Assembly: GCA_001604135.1 (NCBI GenBank) | Contig: LVAT01000017.1 | Location: 60,817-124,816, forward strand | DNA length: 64,000 bases | Source: Clostridiales bacterium Firm_14 | Lineage (GTDB): Bacteria > Bacillota > Clostridia > Saccharofermentanales > Saccharofermentanaceae | Reading direction: 5' to 3' | Part shown: positions 52,638 through 61,860 of the stretch, one piece after another | Position numbering within the stretch: the stretch's first letter is position 1 | How the letters are laid out: the number at the start of each line of letters is the position of its first letter | Made by a program: the position numbers and the translations under genes | The notes under the pieces: model-generated | Databases searched by the model: none | What the model saw: only the letters and a program-made list of their open reading frames with translations | What the model was told of the DNA's origin: nothing

Positions 52638-53924
52638 ATGCTTGATATTAAATTCTTACGTACCAATCCGGACATCGTAAAACAGAACATCAAAAACAAG
52701 TTCCAGGACGAGAAGCTTCCCCTGGTCGATCAGGTAATCGAACTTGATAAGGAATTCCGCGAGAGCAAGACCCGTGCCGAAGCATTAAGAGCTAACCGCA
52801 ACAAGGTCAGCAAGCAGATCGGCGCTCTCATGGCTCAGGGCAAAAAGGACGAAGCAGAAGCAGTTAAGAAACAGGTCACAGACATGGCTGACGAGCTCGA
52901 AGCTCTCTCCCAGAAGGAGACCCAGCTCGAAGAAGAGATCAGAAAGATCATGCTCGTTATCCCTAACATCATCGATCCTTCCGTTCCGATCGGCAAAGAC
53001 GATTCCGAGAACGTAGAGATCGAGAAGTTCGGTGAGCCCTTCGTTCCTGATTTCGAAGTTCCCTATCACGTAGACATCATGGAAAAGCTTGATGGCATCG
53101 AGCTCGACCAGGCAAGAGAAACATCCGGAAACGGTTTCTATTATTTAAAGGGCGACATCGCAAGACTTCACTCCGCATGCCTCTCCTATGCGCGTGACTT
53201 CATGATCGACCGCGGATTCACATACTACATTCCGCCTTACATGATCAGATCTTCCGTTGTTACGGGCGTTATGAGCTTTGCAGAGATGGAGAACATGATG
53301 TACAAGATCGAGGGCGAGGATCTCTACCTCATCGGCACTTCCGAGCACTCCATGATCGGTAAGTTCATCGACACGATCACGGATGAGGACAAGCTCCCCC
53401 AGACACTCACATCCTACTCTCCCTGCTTCCGTAAGGAAGTCGGTGCTCACGGCATCGAGGAGCGCGGTGTTTACAGAATTCACCAGTTCGAGAAGCAGGA
53501 GATGATCGTTGTCTGCAAGCCTGAAGACTCCATGACATGGTACAACAAGCTCTGGCAGAACACAGTAGATTACTTCCGTTCACTCGACATTCCCGTAAGA
53601 ACACTCGAGTGCTGCTCCGGCGACCTTGCTGACCTCAAGGTTAAGTCCTGCGACGTTGAAGCATGGTCTCCCAGACAGAAGAAGTATTTCGAAGTAGGTT
53701 CCTGCTCCAACTTAGGCGATGCTCAGGCAAGACGCCTTAAGATCAGGATCAGAGGACCTGAGGGCACATACCTTGCTCATACTCTTAACAATACATGCGT
53801 TGCTCCTCCGAGAATGCTCATCGCCTTCTTAGAGAACAACCTGAACGAAGACGGTTCCATCAGGATCCCTGAGGCATTAAGACCTTACATGGGCGGCAAG
53901 TCCGTGATCGAAGTTAAGAAGTAA
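52638..53924 (+). CDS. serS: Seryl-tRNA synthetase
   Basis: 428 residues. MLDIKFLRTNPDIVKQNI starts the two-helix N-terminal arm (to about 110). Class II motif 2 FRKEVGAHGIEERGVYRIHQF is near 258-278 and motif 3 GTYLAHTLNNTCVAPPRMLIA near 375-395. In place of the more usual SSCSN-FxDFQARR it has GSCSNLGDAQARR. AGAGGTGACAAC precedes the ATG. The 55-base leader is too short for a T box. Confidence 0.97.
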   Translation: MLDIKFLRTNPDIVKQNIKNKFQDEKLPLVDQVIELDKEFRESKTRAEALRANRNKVSKQIGALMAQGKKDEAEAVKKQVTDMADELEALSQKETQLEEEIRKIMLVIPNIIDPSVPIGKDDSENVEIEKFGEPFVPDFEVPYHVDIMEKLDGIELDQARETSGNGFYYLKGDIARLHSACLSYARDFMIDRGFTYYIPPYMIRSSVVTGVMSFAEMENMMYKIEGEDLYLIGTSEHSMIGKFIDTITDEDKLPQTLTSYSPCFRKEVGAHGIEERGVYRIHQFEKQEMIVVCKPEDSMTWYNKLWQNTVDYFRSLDIPVRTLECCSGDLADLKVKSCDVEAWSPRQKKYFEVGSCSNLGDAQARRLKIRIRGPEGTYLAHTLNNTCVAPPRMLIAFLENNLNEDGSIRIPEALRPYMGGKSVIEVKK

Positions 53925-53946
53925 TTCAGTTAACAACTTAAGACTT

Positions 53947-53979
53947 AAAAAGGAACTGCGTCGTGCAGTTCCTTTTTTT
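53947..53979 (+). terminator. Terminator of serS
   Basis: AGGAACTGC (53951-53959) pairs with GCAGTTCCT (53965-53973), extended by A-T pairs to 13 bp, followed by seven or more Ts. Confidence 0.95.
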
Positions 53980-54007
53980 CTCGTTCACTCCAGATCATTT
54001 ATGAAAA

Positions 54008-54031
54008 AGGTTGCCTCATATGAGACAACCT
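54008..54031 (-). terminator. Terminator of rpmB
   Basis: Minus-strand stem, arms 54022-54031 and 54008-54017, core TGTCTC/GAGGCA with a U-G pair, loop ATAT, running into TTTTTC. Confidence 0.9.
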
Positions 54032-54058
54032 CTGAATTTACTACTTTAGCTCAGAACC

Positions 54059-54256
54059 TTACGCTCTTTCGACCTTGCCGGAACGAAGGCAACGTGTGCA
54101 AACGTTCATTGACTTGGGGGTGCCGTCAACAACAACCTTAACTCTGTGTACGTTAGCCTGCTGCGTAGTAAGCGCGCGTCTTGAAATCTGTGAACGCGTG
54201 ATTCTAATCTTTCTGCCGAAGAACATATCTTTCTGGCAAACTTCACACTTAGCCAT
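54059..54256 (-). CDS. rpmB: Ribosomal protein L28 with four cysteines
   Basis: 65 residues. CEVCQKDMFFGRKIRITRSQ and SRRALTTQQANVHRVKV match bL28; two Cys pairs (CEVC, residues 4 and 7; CTRC, about 54 and 57) show that it is the zinc-binding C+ form. AGGAGGTGTTTGC precedes the ATG. Confidence 0.97.
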   Translation of the reverse strand: MAKCEVCQKDMFFGRKIRITRSQISRRALTTQQANVHRVKVVVDGTPKSMNVCTRCLRSGKVERA

Positions 54257-54364
54257 GCAAACACCTCCTGTTAGAATTCAAATGCCTAAGAATAATACCA
54301 CAACCGATTTAATAGTGCAACAAGTTTTTACGTCACTTTACTGTGTTATTTAAACTTTTTTAGG

Positions 54365-55618
54365 TTACGTAGCCTTGGTGCTGAAAATTCGCCTTATCGT
54401 GATGATCCTTTCGCATATCGAATCACCCGAAGAGAAGTTACGAAGCCTTACCGTGGTCCTCGCAGGAGAGATCATAAAGAGCGTTCCCGTATCAGTGCAG
54501 ACAGCCATTTCATAGATCTTCTTGTCGCCTGCTGACGCCTTGGGGCTCGACAGGAACAGGATGTCACCCGGAAGGATCTGATCGATCATTATCTTACCCG
54601 TAACGGCGTCAGGTTCGGGAATGACTTCGACTCCGGCTTTAGCCTGCTCTTCCATCGTTCTCGGGATCTGAATGCCGTTTACCTCGGCACTTACATATAC
54701 AACTCCGTTGACCGAAGCGCCGTCTATGGACATGCCGTTCTGTATGTATTTGCTGTTAACAAAGGTAAGGACCGAGCTGACAAAGTAACGGCTGGATACC
54801 TCTTCCGTCTTGGCTCTCGTGGAGAGCTCGATAACGCCGGATGAACCGATCCATCCGCTGTCTCCGCCCGGAAGCGCTACCTGGTAAACGCCTTCTCTCT
54901 TAATGTCCGCATAAAGGACCGTATTCATCATCACCTTCTTGATCAGCGTACCGTTGCTCGCGTGGGTCATGACGTTTTTCGAGGGATCGGATACTATAAG
55001 CTTAAACTGATGGATATCGGGTTCGATCGAATCCGTGTCCGTAACAAGGCTCGATTCCTTAACAAAGCCCGTGAGACCGTCCATGGTCTGGATCTTGCAA
55101 TAACCGTCCTTGGCTGAAGAGACATACTTAACCGGCTCATTGAAAAGGACTTCGGCGATTCTCGTCGTAGAAGGATCCGGCTCGCTCATGAGCGCGACCG
55201 TGCTGTCTTTTACTACCCTGAAGCTCTCGTCTTCATACTCGAGATTGATTACAGGCTCAACGAAGAGTTCGATGTTCGTACCTTTGAAGAGGTCAGGCAG
55301 AACTCTAGGGAGAATGTAGAAGACACCGACTATGAGAATGATGAAAGCTGCAACAGCGATCGCAAGGCTTATGAATTTTCTCTTCTTGACGCCGCCTAAT
55401 GTTGCCTGCTTACCGGAAAGACCCCACTTCTCTTCCATGTCTTCGGCGCTGCCGTACTGCTCTTTGCCCTCGTCCATATCCTTGAGGAAAGGCAGATTAA
55501 CAGGTCGCTCTAAGTGCCTGATCGTCTTGGGCGGGATCTCTCCTCCCACCTGAGGCTTCTTTTTGCGCTCGAAAATCTTGAAGATTCCGCCGCCTTCCTG
55601 CTTATCCCGTCTCTTCAT
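54365..55618 (-). CDS. Anchored SH3 protein with catalytically dead NlpC/P60-like domain
   Basis: 417 residues from ATG 55618 (GGAG eight bases upstream, two bases after the acpS stop). A basic cytosolic N-terminus (1-80), TM (81-104), two SH3-like domains (about 138-195 and 205-265), then an NlpC/P60-like fold (about 275-410). Aligned to DCSG...LPR...Q...LPGDILF, this protein has SVNG at 302-305, so Cys becomes Val303; the HVGIY segment reads EMAVC (Glu370 for His) and the last His is Ser. It likely binds wall material without cutting it. Confidence 0.75.
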   Translation of the reverse strand: MKRRDKQEGGGIFKIFERKKKPQVGGEIPPKTIRHLERPVNLPFLKDMDEGKEQYGSAEDMEEKWGLSGKQATLGGVKKRKFISLAIAVAAFIILIVGVFYILPRVLPDLFKGTNIELFVEPVINLEYEDESFRVVKDSTVALMSEPDPSTTRIAEVLFNEPVKYVSSAKDGYCKIQTMDGLTGFVKESSLVTDTDSIEPDIHQFKLIVSDPSKNVMTHASNGTLIKKVMMNTVLYADIKREGVYQVALPGGDSGWIGSSGVIELSTRAKTEEVSSRYFVSSVLTFVNSKYIQNGMSIDGASVNGVVYVSAEVNGIQIPRTMEEQAKAGVEVIPEPDAVTGKIMIDQILPGDILFLSSPKASAGDKKIYEMAVCTDTGTLFMISPARTTVRLRNFSSGDSICERIITIRRIFSTKAT

Positions 55619-55620
55619 CC

Positions 55621-56016
55621 TTATTTCTCCACGAGCATCACGCAATAAGCAATGGCCACTCCGCCGTCATGTGAGAGACTTATCGAGATGGAACTCATTC
55701 CAAGGGCCTTCGCATGATCCAGAGCGCCGCCTGTAAGCTTTACGCCCGGTGTTCCTCTGCCGTCATTAACAACTTCGATGTCGTGCATTCCGACACCTTC
55801 GCTCATGAGACCCGTGCCGAGCGCCTTGCCTACCGCTTCCTTGGCGGCATATCTTGCGGCATAATGCTCAGCCTTCCTGTTAAGATCCTTGGTGGAATTG
55901 CAATATTCGATCTCGGATTCCGTAAAGCACTTATTGATAAAAGACTGGTTGCCGTCTTCTATTTTCTTTACAAACCTTGATACATCGACAATATCGGTTC
56001 CGCAGCGAACATTCAT
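55621..56016 (-). CDS. acpS: Holo-[acyl-carrier-protein] synthase
   Basis: 131 residues. CGTDIVDVSRFVKKIE (about 5-20, with the Mg-binding Asp), FTESEIEYC, AARYAAKEAVGKALGTGL and SISLSHDGGVAIAYC are the AcpS signature. It transfers phosphopantetheine from CoA to acyl carrier protein. It lies ten bases after dnaC and two before the SH3/NlpC-like gene, with a normal length for the family. Confidence 0.96.
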   Translation of the reverse strand: MNVRCGTDIVDVSRFVKKIEDGNQSFINKCFTESEIEYCNSTKDLNRKAEHYAARYAAKEAVGKALGTGLMSEGVGMHDIEVVNDGRGTPGVKLTGGALDHAKALGMSSISISLSHDGGVAIAYCVMLVEK

Positions 56017-56026
56017 CGGAAGAATC

Positions 56027-56923
56027 TTACCTGCCTTCCGAAGTTATCTTCTTTGCAGACTGGAGCTTGCCGCTGATCCTCATGTCACACTTTCTCTCCA
56101 GTTCGCTGACAGGGAAAGGTGTAACGAGCACGGTATTAAGCCCTGAAGCTGCTCTTGTTTCCAAGATCGTATTCAATACCGAACCCACATTGTTGTAAAG
56201 AGTTACGGTATCTGCGAAATCATCGATAATGAGGAAATCGATATGCTTAAGCGCTTCCAGCGTATCTGTTCCTAATGTTGCCAGTTCTTCACACTTGGCA
56301 TAATATGCGCTCTTGCCCAGGTTGATCGCTGTCTTGCAGACAACTATCGCAAGGAAAGTCTTGCCTGACTGGGGCGGCGCGGAGAAAACGCACAGAGGTG
56401 ATCTGTTATCGCCTTCATCAAGGCCTAACATTACCTTCAAAAGCTCGTTCTTAAGCTTCTTGCGGCCTGCTCCGTTACCGAGATAATCGTCTCTGTAATT
56501 CTTCATCTTGTAGGATGAATAATCAGCCATGCCGCTCTGCTCATAGCAGCTCTCGAGTTCGTTCTTCCTGCAGGAACACACCTTGACCGTGCCGTCAGAG
56601 CCCTTGGTAAAGCCTGTATCTTCGCACTTATCGCAGATAAACTTCTCTTCGTCAAAATCAGGTTCTATGTTGTTCCTGGCTATGATCTTCTCACGCTTTG
56701 CCTGAAGCTCTTCTTCGGCTATGTCGAATCTCTTTATCAGGCGCTCGTCCTTATCGATAACAGCTATAAACCTGCTGTTGCGTACTTCCAGGATCTGGTC
56801 ATCAATATCCTTAAGGTCCGGAAATTGCTTATATATGCGGCTTATGTTGTTCTGCCTGTTGATATCTCTGGTGGCAGCGACTTCGGTGAGGCTCTCCCTG
56901 ATGAGTTCTTTAATCGTCTTCAT
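56027..56923 (-). CDS. dnaC: DnaC/DnaI-type helicase loader ATPase
   Basis: 298 residues from ATG 56923 (GGAG six bases upstream and two bases beyond the dnaD stop; earlier starts lie inside dnaD). A zinc site is formed by CDKC and CSC (Cys97, 100, 116, 118), as in DnaI. The AAA+ core has Walker A SAPPQSGKT (181-189) and Walker B FLIIDDFAD. It should load the replicative helicase together with the DnaD-type protein encoded before it. Confidence 0.9.
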   Translation of the reverse strand: MKTIKELIRESLTEVAATRDINRQNNISRIYKQFPDLKDIDDQILEVRNSRFIAVIDKDERLIKRFDIAEEELQAKREKIIARNNIEPDFDEEKFICDKCEDTGFTKGSDGTVKVCSCRKNELESCYEQSGMADYSSYKMKNYRDDYLGNGAGRKKLKNELLKVMLGLDEGDNRSPLCVFSAPPQSGKTFLAIVVCKTAINLGKSAYYAKCEELATLGTDTLEALKHIDFLIIDDFADTVTLYNNVGSVLNTILETRAASGLNTVLVTPFPVSELERKCDMRISGKLQSAKKITSEGR

Positions 56924-56924
56924 A

Positions 56925-57983
56925 TCAGTCTCCAAACATATCGAGGACGCTGTCGGGAATGCTGCTGCCGCCGTCATCGTCATTCATATCCTCTGAAGCC
57001 TTGGGAGCTGCGGGCGTCTCAGCCTTGCTGACTGCAATACCGGCTTCTTCTCCGGTAGCCCATGCAGAACCTGCGTTAGCCTTCCTTCTGGTGGCCTTGC
57101 GCTTGTTCTCCTTATGCTCTTCTTCGCTGAATCTGGCAGCATCCTCAGCGGTCTTGATTCCGTTATCGTGCCATTTTGTAAGAGTGTCTCCGACATTCTT
57201 AAGTGTCAGATTGCTCCTGAATTCGTTTTCCTTAAACGCAAGTGTAACAAGCTCTTCCGTGGCACCGAGATCTTCTGCCCAGTTCTTAACGCGGTCAAGG
57301 TCAAGACCGTTCAGACGCTTGCGCATGAGGCTTCCGGTAAGCTTTATGAGCTTACTTGTACGCTTGCTGATCTCAAGCTGCTTCTCGAGGCTCTTGATAT
57401 CCGTATAACCCTTCTGATACCATTCGCGAGCCTTGTTCTCCATCAGGATATTAGACCTGTGGATGGACTGTTCATAGCCTTCTTCGAAAAGCTTATAACA
57501 TACCATTCCTTCGAACTTATACTCATAAAGGCACTTATCAATGAGCCTGTAGAAGATATAAGGGAGCTCGCCCTGATAGAAAGTCTTCGAGATGGATTCG
57601 GCAAGAGTCGTCCTCTCCTTCTCGTCACTCTGAAGTCCGGTAAGGTCAGGATCATTGCCCCTTGCCTTCTGCGCCTGGACGAATTCTTCTACCTCGCGTG
57701 CCTTGATGTCATCGAAAGAATAAGTCTTATCTTTACGTAAAATGAGTCCTGCGGCCATGAGATCTGCAAGAGCCTTGCTGATCTCTTCGTCGGGAATGAT
57801 CTTATATTTCTTAACGGTATCCTCGTCAAAGCCGTTCTTATCGCCGGTCATGTTAAGCCAGAGATATACAAGCAGGGAATTCTTGCTTAATTCCTGTGCA
57901 TATCTGACGAGAAATATATCCGGTAAAAGACTGTCATTGATCAGCAGCCTTGATAATTCGTCTCTGCCTTTTCCGCTTCCCAT
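56925..57983 (-). CDS. DnaD/DnaB_2-domain replication initiation protein
   Basis: 352 residues. An N-terminal winged-helix-like region (about 10-95) is followed by two DnaB_2/DnaD modules (about 120-195 and 215-285; the second has VKNWAEDLGATEELVTLAF and VGDTLTKWHDNGIKT). A basic linker and an acidic C-terminus ending DMFGD complete it. Its direct partner dnaC supports a primosome role. First gene of a four-gene group dnaD-dnaC-acpS-SH3 protein. Confidence 0.9.
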   Translation of the reverse strand: MGSGKGRDELSRLLINDSLLPDIFLVRYAQELSKNSLLVYLWLNMTGDKNGFDEDTVKKYKIIPDEEISKALADLMAAGLILRKDKTYSFDDIKAREVEEFVQAQKARGNDPDLTGLQSDEKERTTLAESISKTFYQGELPYIFYRLIDKCLYEYKFEGMVCYKLFEEGYEQSIHRSNILMENKAREWYQKGYTDIKSLEKQLEISKRTSKLIKLTGSLMRKRLNGLDLDRVKNWAEDLGATEELVTLAFKENEFRSNLTLKNVGDTLTKWHDNGIKTAEDAARFSEEEHKENKRKATRRKANAGSAWATGEEAGIAVSKAETPAAPKASEDMNDDDGGSSIPDSVLDMFGD

Positions 57984-58092
57984 AAAACTTAAGTCGGACT
58001 CCTTGATTTGCTTTGCTAATTATAGCATGGATTAAGCCTTCTAACGGGTAAAGCTTGGGGCAATCTTTCCCGTTTTTGGGACAACAAAAAAT

Positions 58093-58120
58093 GAGGCTGT
58101 CCCATTGCTGAGACAGCCCC
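58093..58120 (-). terminator. Terminator of nifJ
   Basis: Twelve-bp stem on the minus strand (arms 58109-58120 and 58093-58104, loop GCAA), running into TTTTTTG. One arm carries GGGGCTGTCTCA; the other arm ends in GGGACAGCC rather than the GAGGCR of the related terminators. Confidence 0.93.
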
Positions 58121-58148
58121 ATAAGTTTTTTAAGTTAATCCTTAAGAA

Positions 58149-61100
58149 TTAAGCTTCGTTAGCCTTCTTAACATAAGAAGCATAACGATCTCTTGAATCC
58201 TGATAGCATCTCTGGAAGAGACCGTCAACAACCTCAGCATCATACTTCTTGTAGAGTGAGTTGTAACGTACTTCTGCCTTCAGGAAGTCGAAGAAGTCAG
58301 CTGTAGGTTCCTTAGAATCGAGAGTGAAAGGATTCTTGCCTTCTGCTGCGAGTGCAGGGTTGAATCTGAAGAGGTGCCAGTAACCGCACTCAACAGCTGC
58401 CTTTTCTCTGTTCTGAGCTACCTTAAGGCCGCCCTTGATACCGTGGTTGATACAAGGTGCATAGCAGATAACGAGGGAAGGTCCCTGGTAAGCTTCTGCT
58501 TCTGTGAATGCCTTGATGAGCTGGTTCTTGTCAGATCCCATAGCAACCTGAGCAACGTAAACGTAGCCGTAGCTCATAGCCATCATACCGAGATCCTTCT
58601 TCTTAACGTGCTTACCGCCTGCAGCGAACTGAGCAACAGCACCCTGAGGTGTGGACTTGGAAGCCTGTCCGCCTGTGTTGGAGTAAACCTCTGTATCGAG
58701 TACGAGAACGTTGACATCCTCACCTGTAGCGAGAACGTGGTCAAGTCCGCCGTAACCGATATCGTAAGCCCAGCCGTCACCACCGATGATCCACTGTGAT
58801 CTCTTCATGAAGAAGTCCTCATAATCGAGAGCCTTCTTAGCAGAATCAGAACCTTCAGCCTTGAGAGCTTCAGCGAGCTTCTCTGCGATCTCACGTGTGT
58901 TCTCAGCAGAATTGTAACCGTCGATCCAAGCCTGAGCTGCAGCCTTGAGGTCTTCAGAAGCTGTATTAGCTACTGTCTCCTCAACGAGCATCTTAGCTCT
59001 TGATCTGAGCTGCTTGTAACCGAGGAACATACCGAGACCGTGCTCAGCGTTGTCCTCGAAGAGGGAGTTGCCCCATGCAGGACCGAATCCTCTGTAGTTT
59101 GTTGTATAAGGCATAGAAGGAGCAGAACCACCCCAGATTGAAGAACAACCTGTAGCATTGGAGATCTGCATTCTGTCGCCGAAGAGCTGTGTAAGAAGCT
59201 TAGCATAAGGAGTCTCTCCGCATCCTGCGCATGCGCCGGAGAATTCGAGGAGGGGCTGCTCAAACTGTGAACCCTTAACAGTAGCCTTGTTCATCGGGTT
59301 ATCCTTGTGAGAGAGAGCAACACAGTAATCCCAGTTCTCAGCTTCCTTGAGGTTATCCTTAAGAGGAGCCATTGTGATTGCCTTCTCCTTAGCGATACAA
59401 GACTCAACGCAGACACCGCAAGAGAGGCAGTCCATAGCGGAAACCTGGATTCTGAACTTCATGTTGTCGTAAGGCTTCATACCCTGCTTTGTCTCGAAAG
59501 GTGCGTTTGCAGCCTCTTCCTCTGTGAGGAGGAAAGGACGGATAGCAGCGTGAGGGCAAACGATGGAGCACTGGTTACACTGAATACACTTGGAAGCATC
59601 CCATACAGGAATGTCTACTGCTGTACCACGCTTCTCGTAAGCTGCTGTACCCTGAGGGAATGTACCGTCTTCCATGCCAACGAATGTGGATACAGGGAGC
59701 TTGTTACCTTCCTGTCTGTTCATTACGTTAACAACCTTTTCGATGAACTCAGGAACAGCCTTCTTCTCAACGGGCTTATCCTCAGCTGTCTTCCAGGAAT
59801 CAGGAATGTCAACTGCAACAACTGCATCAACACCTGCGTCGATAGCAGCATAGTTCATCTGAACGATATCGTCACCCTTCTTACCGTAAGACTTGAGAGC
59901 TGCCTTCTTCATGTAGTCAACAGCCTGGTCAACAGGGAGGATGCCGGAAAGCTTGAAGAATGCGGACTGGCAGATTGTGTTGATTCTTCCGCCGAGGCCG
60001 ATTTCCTTAGCCTTAGCAACAGCGTCAATTGTATAGAACTTGATGTTGTTGTTAGCGATATATCTCTTCATGGAGCCGGGGAGTCTGTCCTCGAGCTCTT
60101 CTCTTGTCCACTGTGTATTGAGGAGGAATGTTCCGCCGGGCTTCAGTGTGGAGAGCATATCGTACTCATAAACGTAAGACTGGTTGTGGCAAGCTACGAA
60201 GTCAGCCTTGTTGATGAGGTATGTGGAACGGATAGGTGTGTCACCGAATCTCAAGTCAGAGATCGTGATACCGCCGGACTTCTTGGAGTCATAAGAGAAG
60301 TAAGCCTGAGCGTACTTGTCTGTGTGGTCACCGATGATCTTGATGGAGTTCTTGTTAGCACCAACTGTACCGTCTGCGCCGAGACCCCAGAATCTAGCCT
60401 GAACAACGCCTTCACCAGCAACTTCGATAGACTCGGAGCAGTCGAGTGAGAGGAATGTAACGTCGTCATCGATACCGATCGTGAATCTTTCCTTAGGCTG
60501 ATCCTTCTTGAGTTCCTTATAAACTGCAAGAATTGTCTCAGGTGTTGTATCCTTTGAACCCATACCATAACGGCCGCCGATGAGCTTAGGAGCATTCTTG
60601 CCGACATAAGCAGCAGCAACGTCGAGGAAGAGAGGCTCTGCGTAAGAACCGGGTTCCTTTGTTCTGTCGAGAACTGCGATAGCCTTAGCTGTAGCAGGGA
60701 TAGCCTCGAGGAGCTTATCAGCACAGAAAGGACGATAGAGGTGAACCTTAACGAGACCAACCTTCTCACCGTGAGCGTTGAGGAAGTCGATAACTTCTTC
60801 AGCTGTCTCGCAGACAGAACCCATAGCGATGATTACGCGGTCAGCATCAGCTGCACCATAGTAGTTGAAGAGCTTGTAATCTGTGCCACGGATCTCGTTG
60901 ATCTTATCCATGTAGTACTGAACCTGATCAGGTACTGCAAGATAGAAGGGGTTGGAAGCTTCTCTGCCCTGGAAGTAGATATCAGGGTTCTGAGCTGTAC
61001 CACGGAGTGTCGGGTGGTTAGGAGAAAGAGATCTCTTACGGAAAGCCTTGATTGCCTCATAGTCAACCAATGTTCCGAGTGTATCGTAGTCGATAACCTC

Positions 61101-61652
61101 GATCTTCTGGATCTCGTGTGATGTACGGAAACCGTCGAAGAAGTGGAGGAAAGGAACTCTTGTCTTGATCGTAGAGAGGTGAGCTACTGCTGCGAGGTCT
61201 GCAACTTCCTGAACGGAGTTGGAGCAGAGCATAGCGAAACCTGTCTGACGGCAAGCGTAAACGTCTGCGTGGTCACCGAAAATGTTCAGTGCGTGAGCAG
61301 CGAGAGCTCTTGCGGAAACATGGAATACGCAAGGGAGAAGCTCGCCTGCGATCTTATACATGTTAGGAATCATCAAAAGGAGACCCTGTGATGCGGTATA
61401 AGTTGTGGTTAAAGCACCTGTAGCGAGTGAGCCGTGAACAGCACCTGAAGCGCCTCCCTCAGACTCCATCTCGACGATGTTAACCGTCTGTCCGAAAATA
61501 TTCTTTCTGCCCTGCTGTGCCCATTGATCGGTGTGGTCAGCCATAGGCGAGGACGGTGTGATAGGGTAAATTGCAGCGTTCTCAGTAAATGCATACGAAG
61601 TATACGCAGCAGCCTCGTTACCGTCCATGGTTTTCTTTGTCAGTTCTGCCAT
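58149..61652 (-). CDS. nifJ: Pyruvate:ferredoxin (flavodoxin) oxidoreductase
   Basis: 1167 residues from ATG 61652 (GGAG nine bases upstream; the ATG at 61658 is only three bases from it). Domains in order: pyruvate-binding (AAAYTSYAFTENAAIYPITPSSPMA), transketolase-like, gamma domain (WGLGADGTVGANKNSIKIIGD), two 4Fe-4S motifs (CIQCNQCSIVCP and CLSCGVCVESC), the third-cluster Cys (CAGCGETPY) and the TPP domain (GDGWAYDIGYGGLDHV, NTGGQ). It makes acetyl-CoA, CO2 and reduced ferredoxin, feeding Pta-AckA. Confidence 0.97.
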   Translation of the reverse strand: MAELTKKTMDGNEAAAYTSYAFTENAAIYPITPSSPMADHTDQWAQQGRKNIFGQTVNIVEMESEGGASGAVHGSLATGALTTTYTASQGLLLMIPNMYKIAGELLPCVFHVSARALAAHALNIFGDHADVYACRQTGFAMLCSNSVQEVADLAAVAHLSTIKTRVPFLHFFDGFRTSHEIQKIEVIDYDTLGTLVDYEAIKAFRKRSLSPNHPTLRGTAQNPDIYFQGREASNPFYLAVPDQVQYYMDKINEIRGTDYKLFNYYGAADADRVIIAMGSVCETAEEVIDFLNAHGEKVGLVKVHLYRPFCADKLLEAIPATAKAIAVLDRTKEPGSYAEPLFLDVAAAYVGKNAPKLIGGRYGMGSKDTTPETILAVYKELKKDQPKERFTIGIDDDVTFLSLDCSESIEVAGEGVVQARFWGLGADGTVGANKNSIKIIGDHTDKYAQAYFSYDSKKSGGITISDLRFGDTPIRSTYLINKADFVACHNQSYVYEYDMLSTLKPGGTFLLNTQWTREELEDRLPGSMKRYIANNNIKFYTIDAVAKAKEIGLGGRINTICQSAFFKLSGILPVDQAVDYMKKAALKSYGKKGDDIVQMNYAAIDAGVDAVVAVDIPDSWKTAEDKPVEKKAVPEFIEKVVNVMNRQEGNKLPVSTFVGMEDGTFPQGTAAYEKRGTAVDIPVWDASKCIQCNQCSIVCPHAAIRPFLLTEEEAANAPFETKQGMKPYDNMKFRIQVSAMDCLSCGVCVESCIAKEKAITMAPLKDNLKEAENWDYCVALSHKDNPMNKATVKGSQFEQPLLEFSGACAGCGETPYAKLLTQLFGDRMQISNATGCSSIWGGSAPSMPYTTNYRGFGPAWGNSLFEDNAEHGLGMFLGYKQLRSRAKMLVEETVANTASEDLKAAAQAWIDGYNSAENTREIAEKLAEALKAEGSDSAKKALDYEDFFMKRSQWIIGGDGWAYDIGYGGLDHVLATGEDVNVLVLDTEVYSNTGGQASKSTPQGAVAQFAAGGKHVKKKDLGMMAMSYGYVYVAQVAMGSDKNQLIKAFTEAEAYQGPSLVICYAPCINHGIKGGLKVAQNREKAAVECGYWHLFRFNPALAAEGKNPFTLDSKEPTADFFDFLKAEVRYNSLYKKYDAEVVDGLFQRCYQDSRDRYASYVKKANEA

Positions 61653-61860
61653 AAACATGATCTCCTTTGGAAAATTCTTTGTAAGTCCCCTCCCCGAAGA
61701 GAGAGTCCTCTAATAATGACTGAATAATTATAAACCCATTTAGTCAAGAATGGGGACATAAAAGAGAAAAATTATATATTTATTTTTTATTAAAAGAGCT
61801 CCCTCCATAATTGGAGAGAGCTCTTGTTGTTTTTTTCGATTGCGAAAAGCTTCCGCGGTA
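61653..61860. other. Intergenic region between the VanW gene and nifJ
   Basis: It contains a minus-strand TATAAT (61727-61732) that could be the nifJ -10, a leader of about 70 bases with a UUCG-capped, U-G-rich stem (about 61685-61708), and the terminator described at 61794-61825. No open reading frame of note. Confidence 0.55.
61794..61825 (-). terminator. Terminator of the VanW gene
   Basis: Arms 61794-61807 and 61812-61825 pair as a 14-bp stem with one C-A mismatch. T runs occur on both sides; that on the plus strand is longer (GTTGTTTTTTT). Confidence 0.8.

Noticed and set aside
59307..60449. 380-residue plus-strand frame opposite nifJ
   Set aside because: It is antisense to well conserved nifJ coding sequence, has no ribosome site and reads as a composition shadow rich in Cys/Leu/Val.
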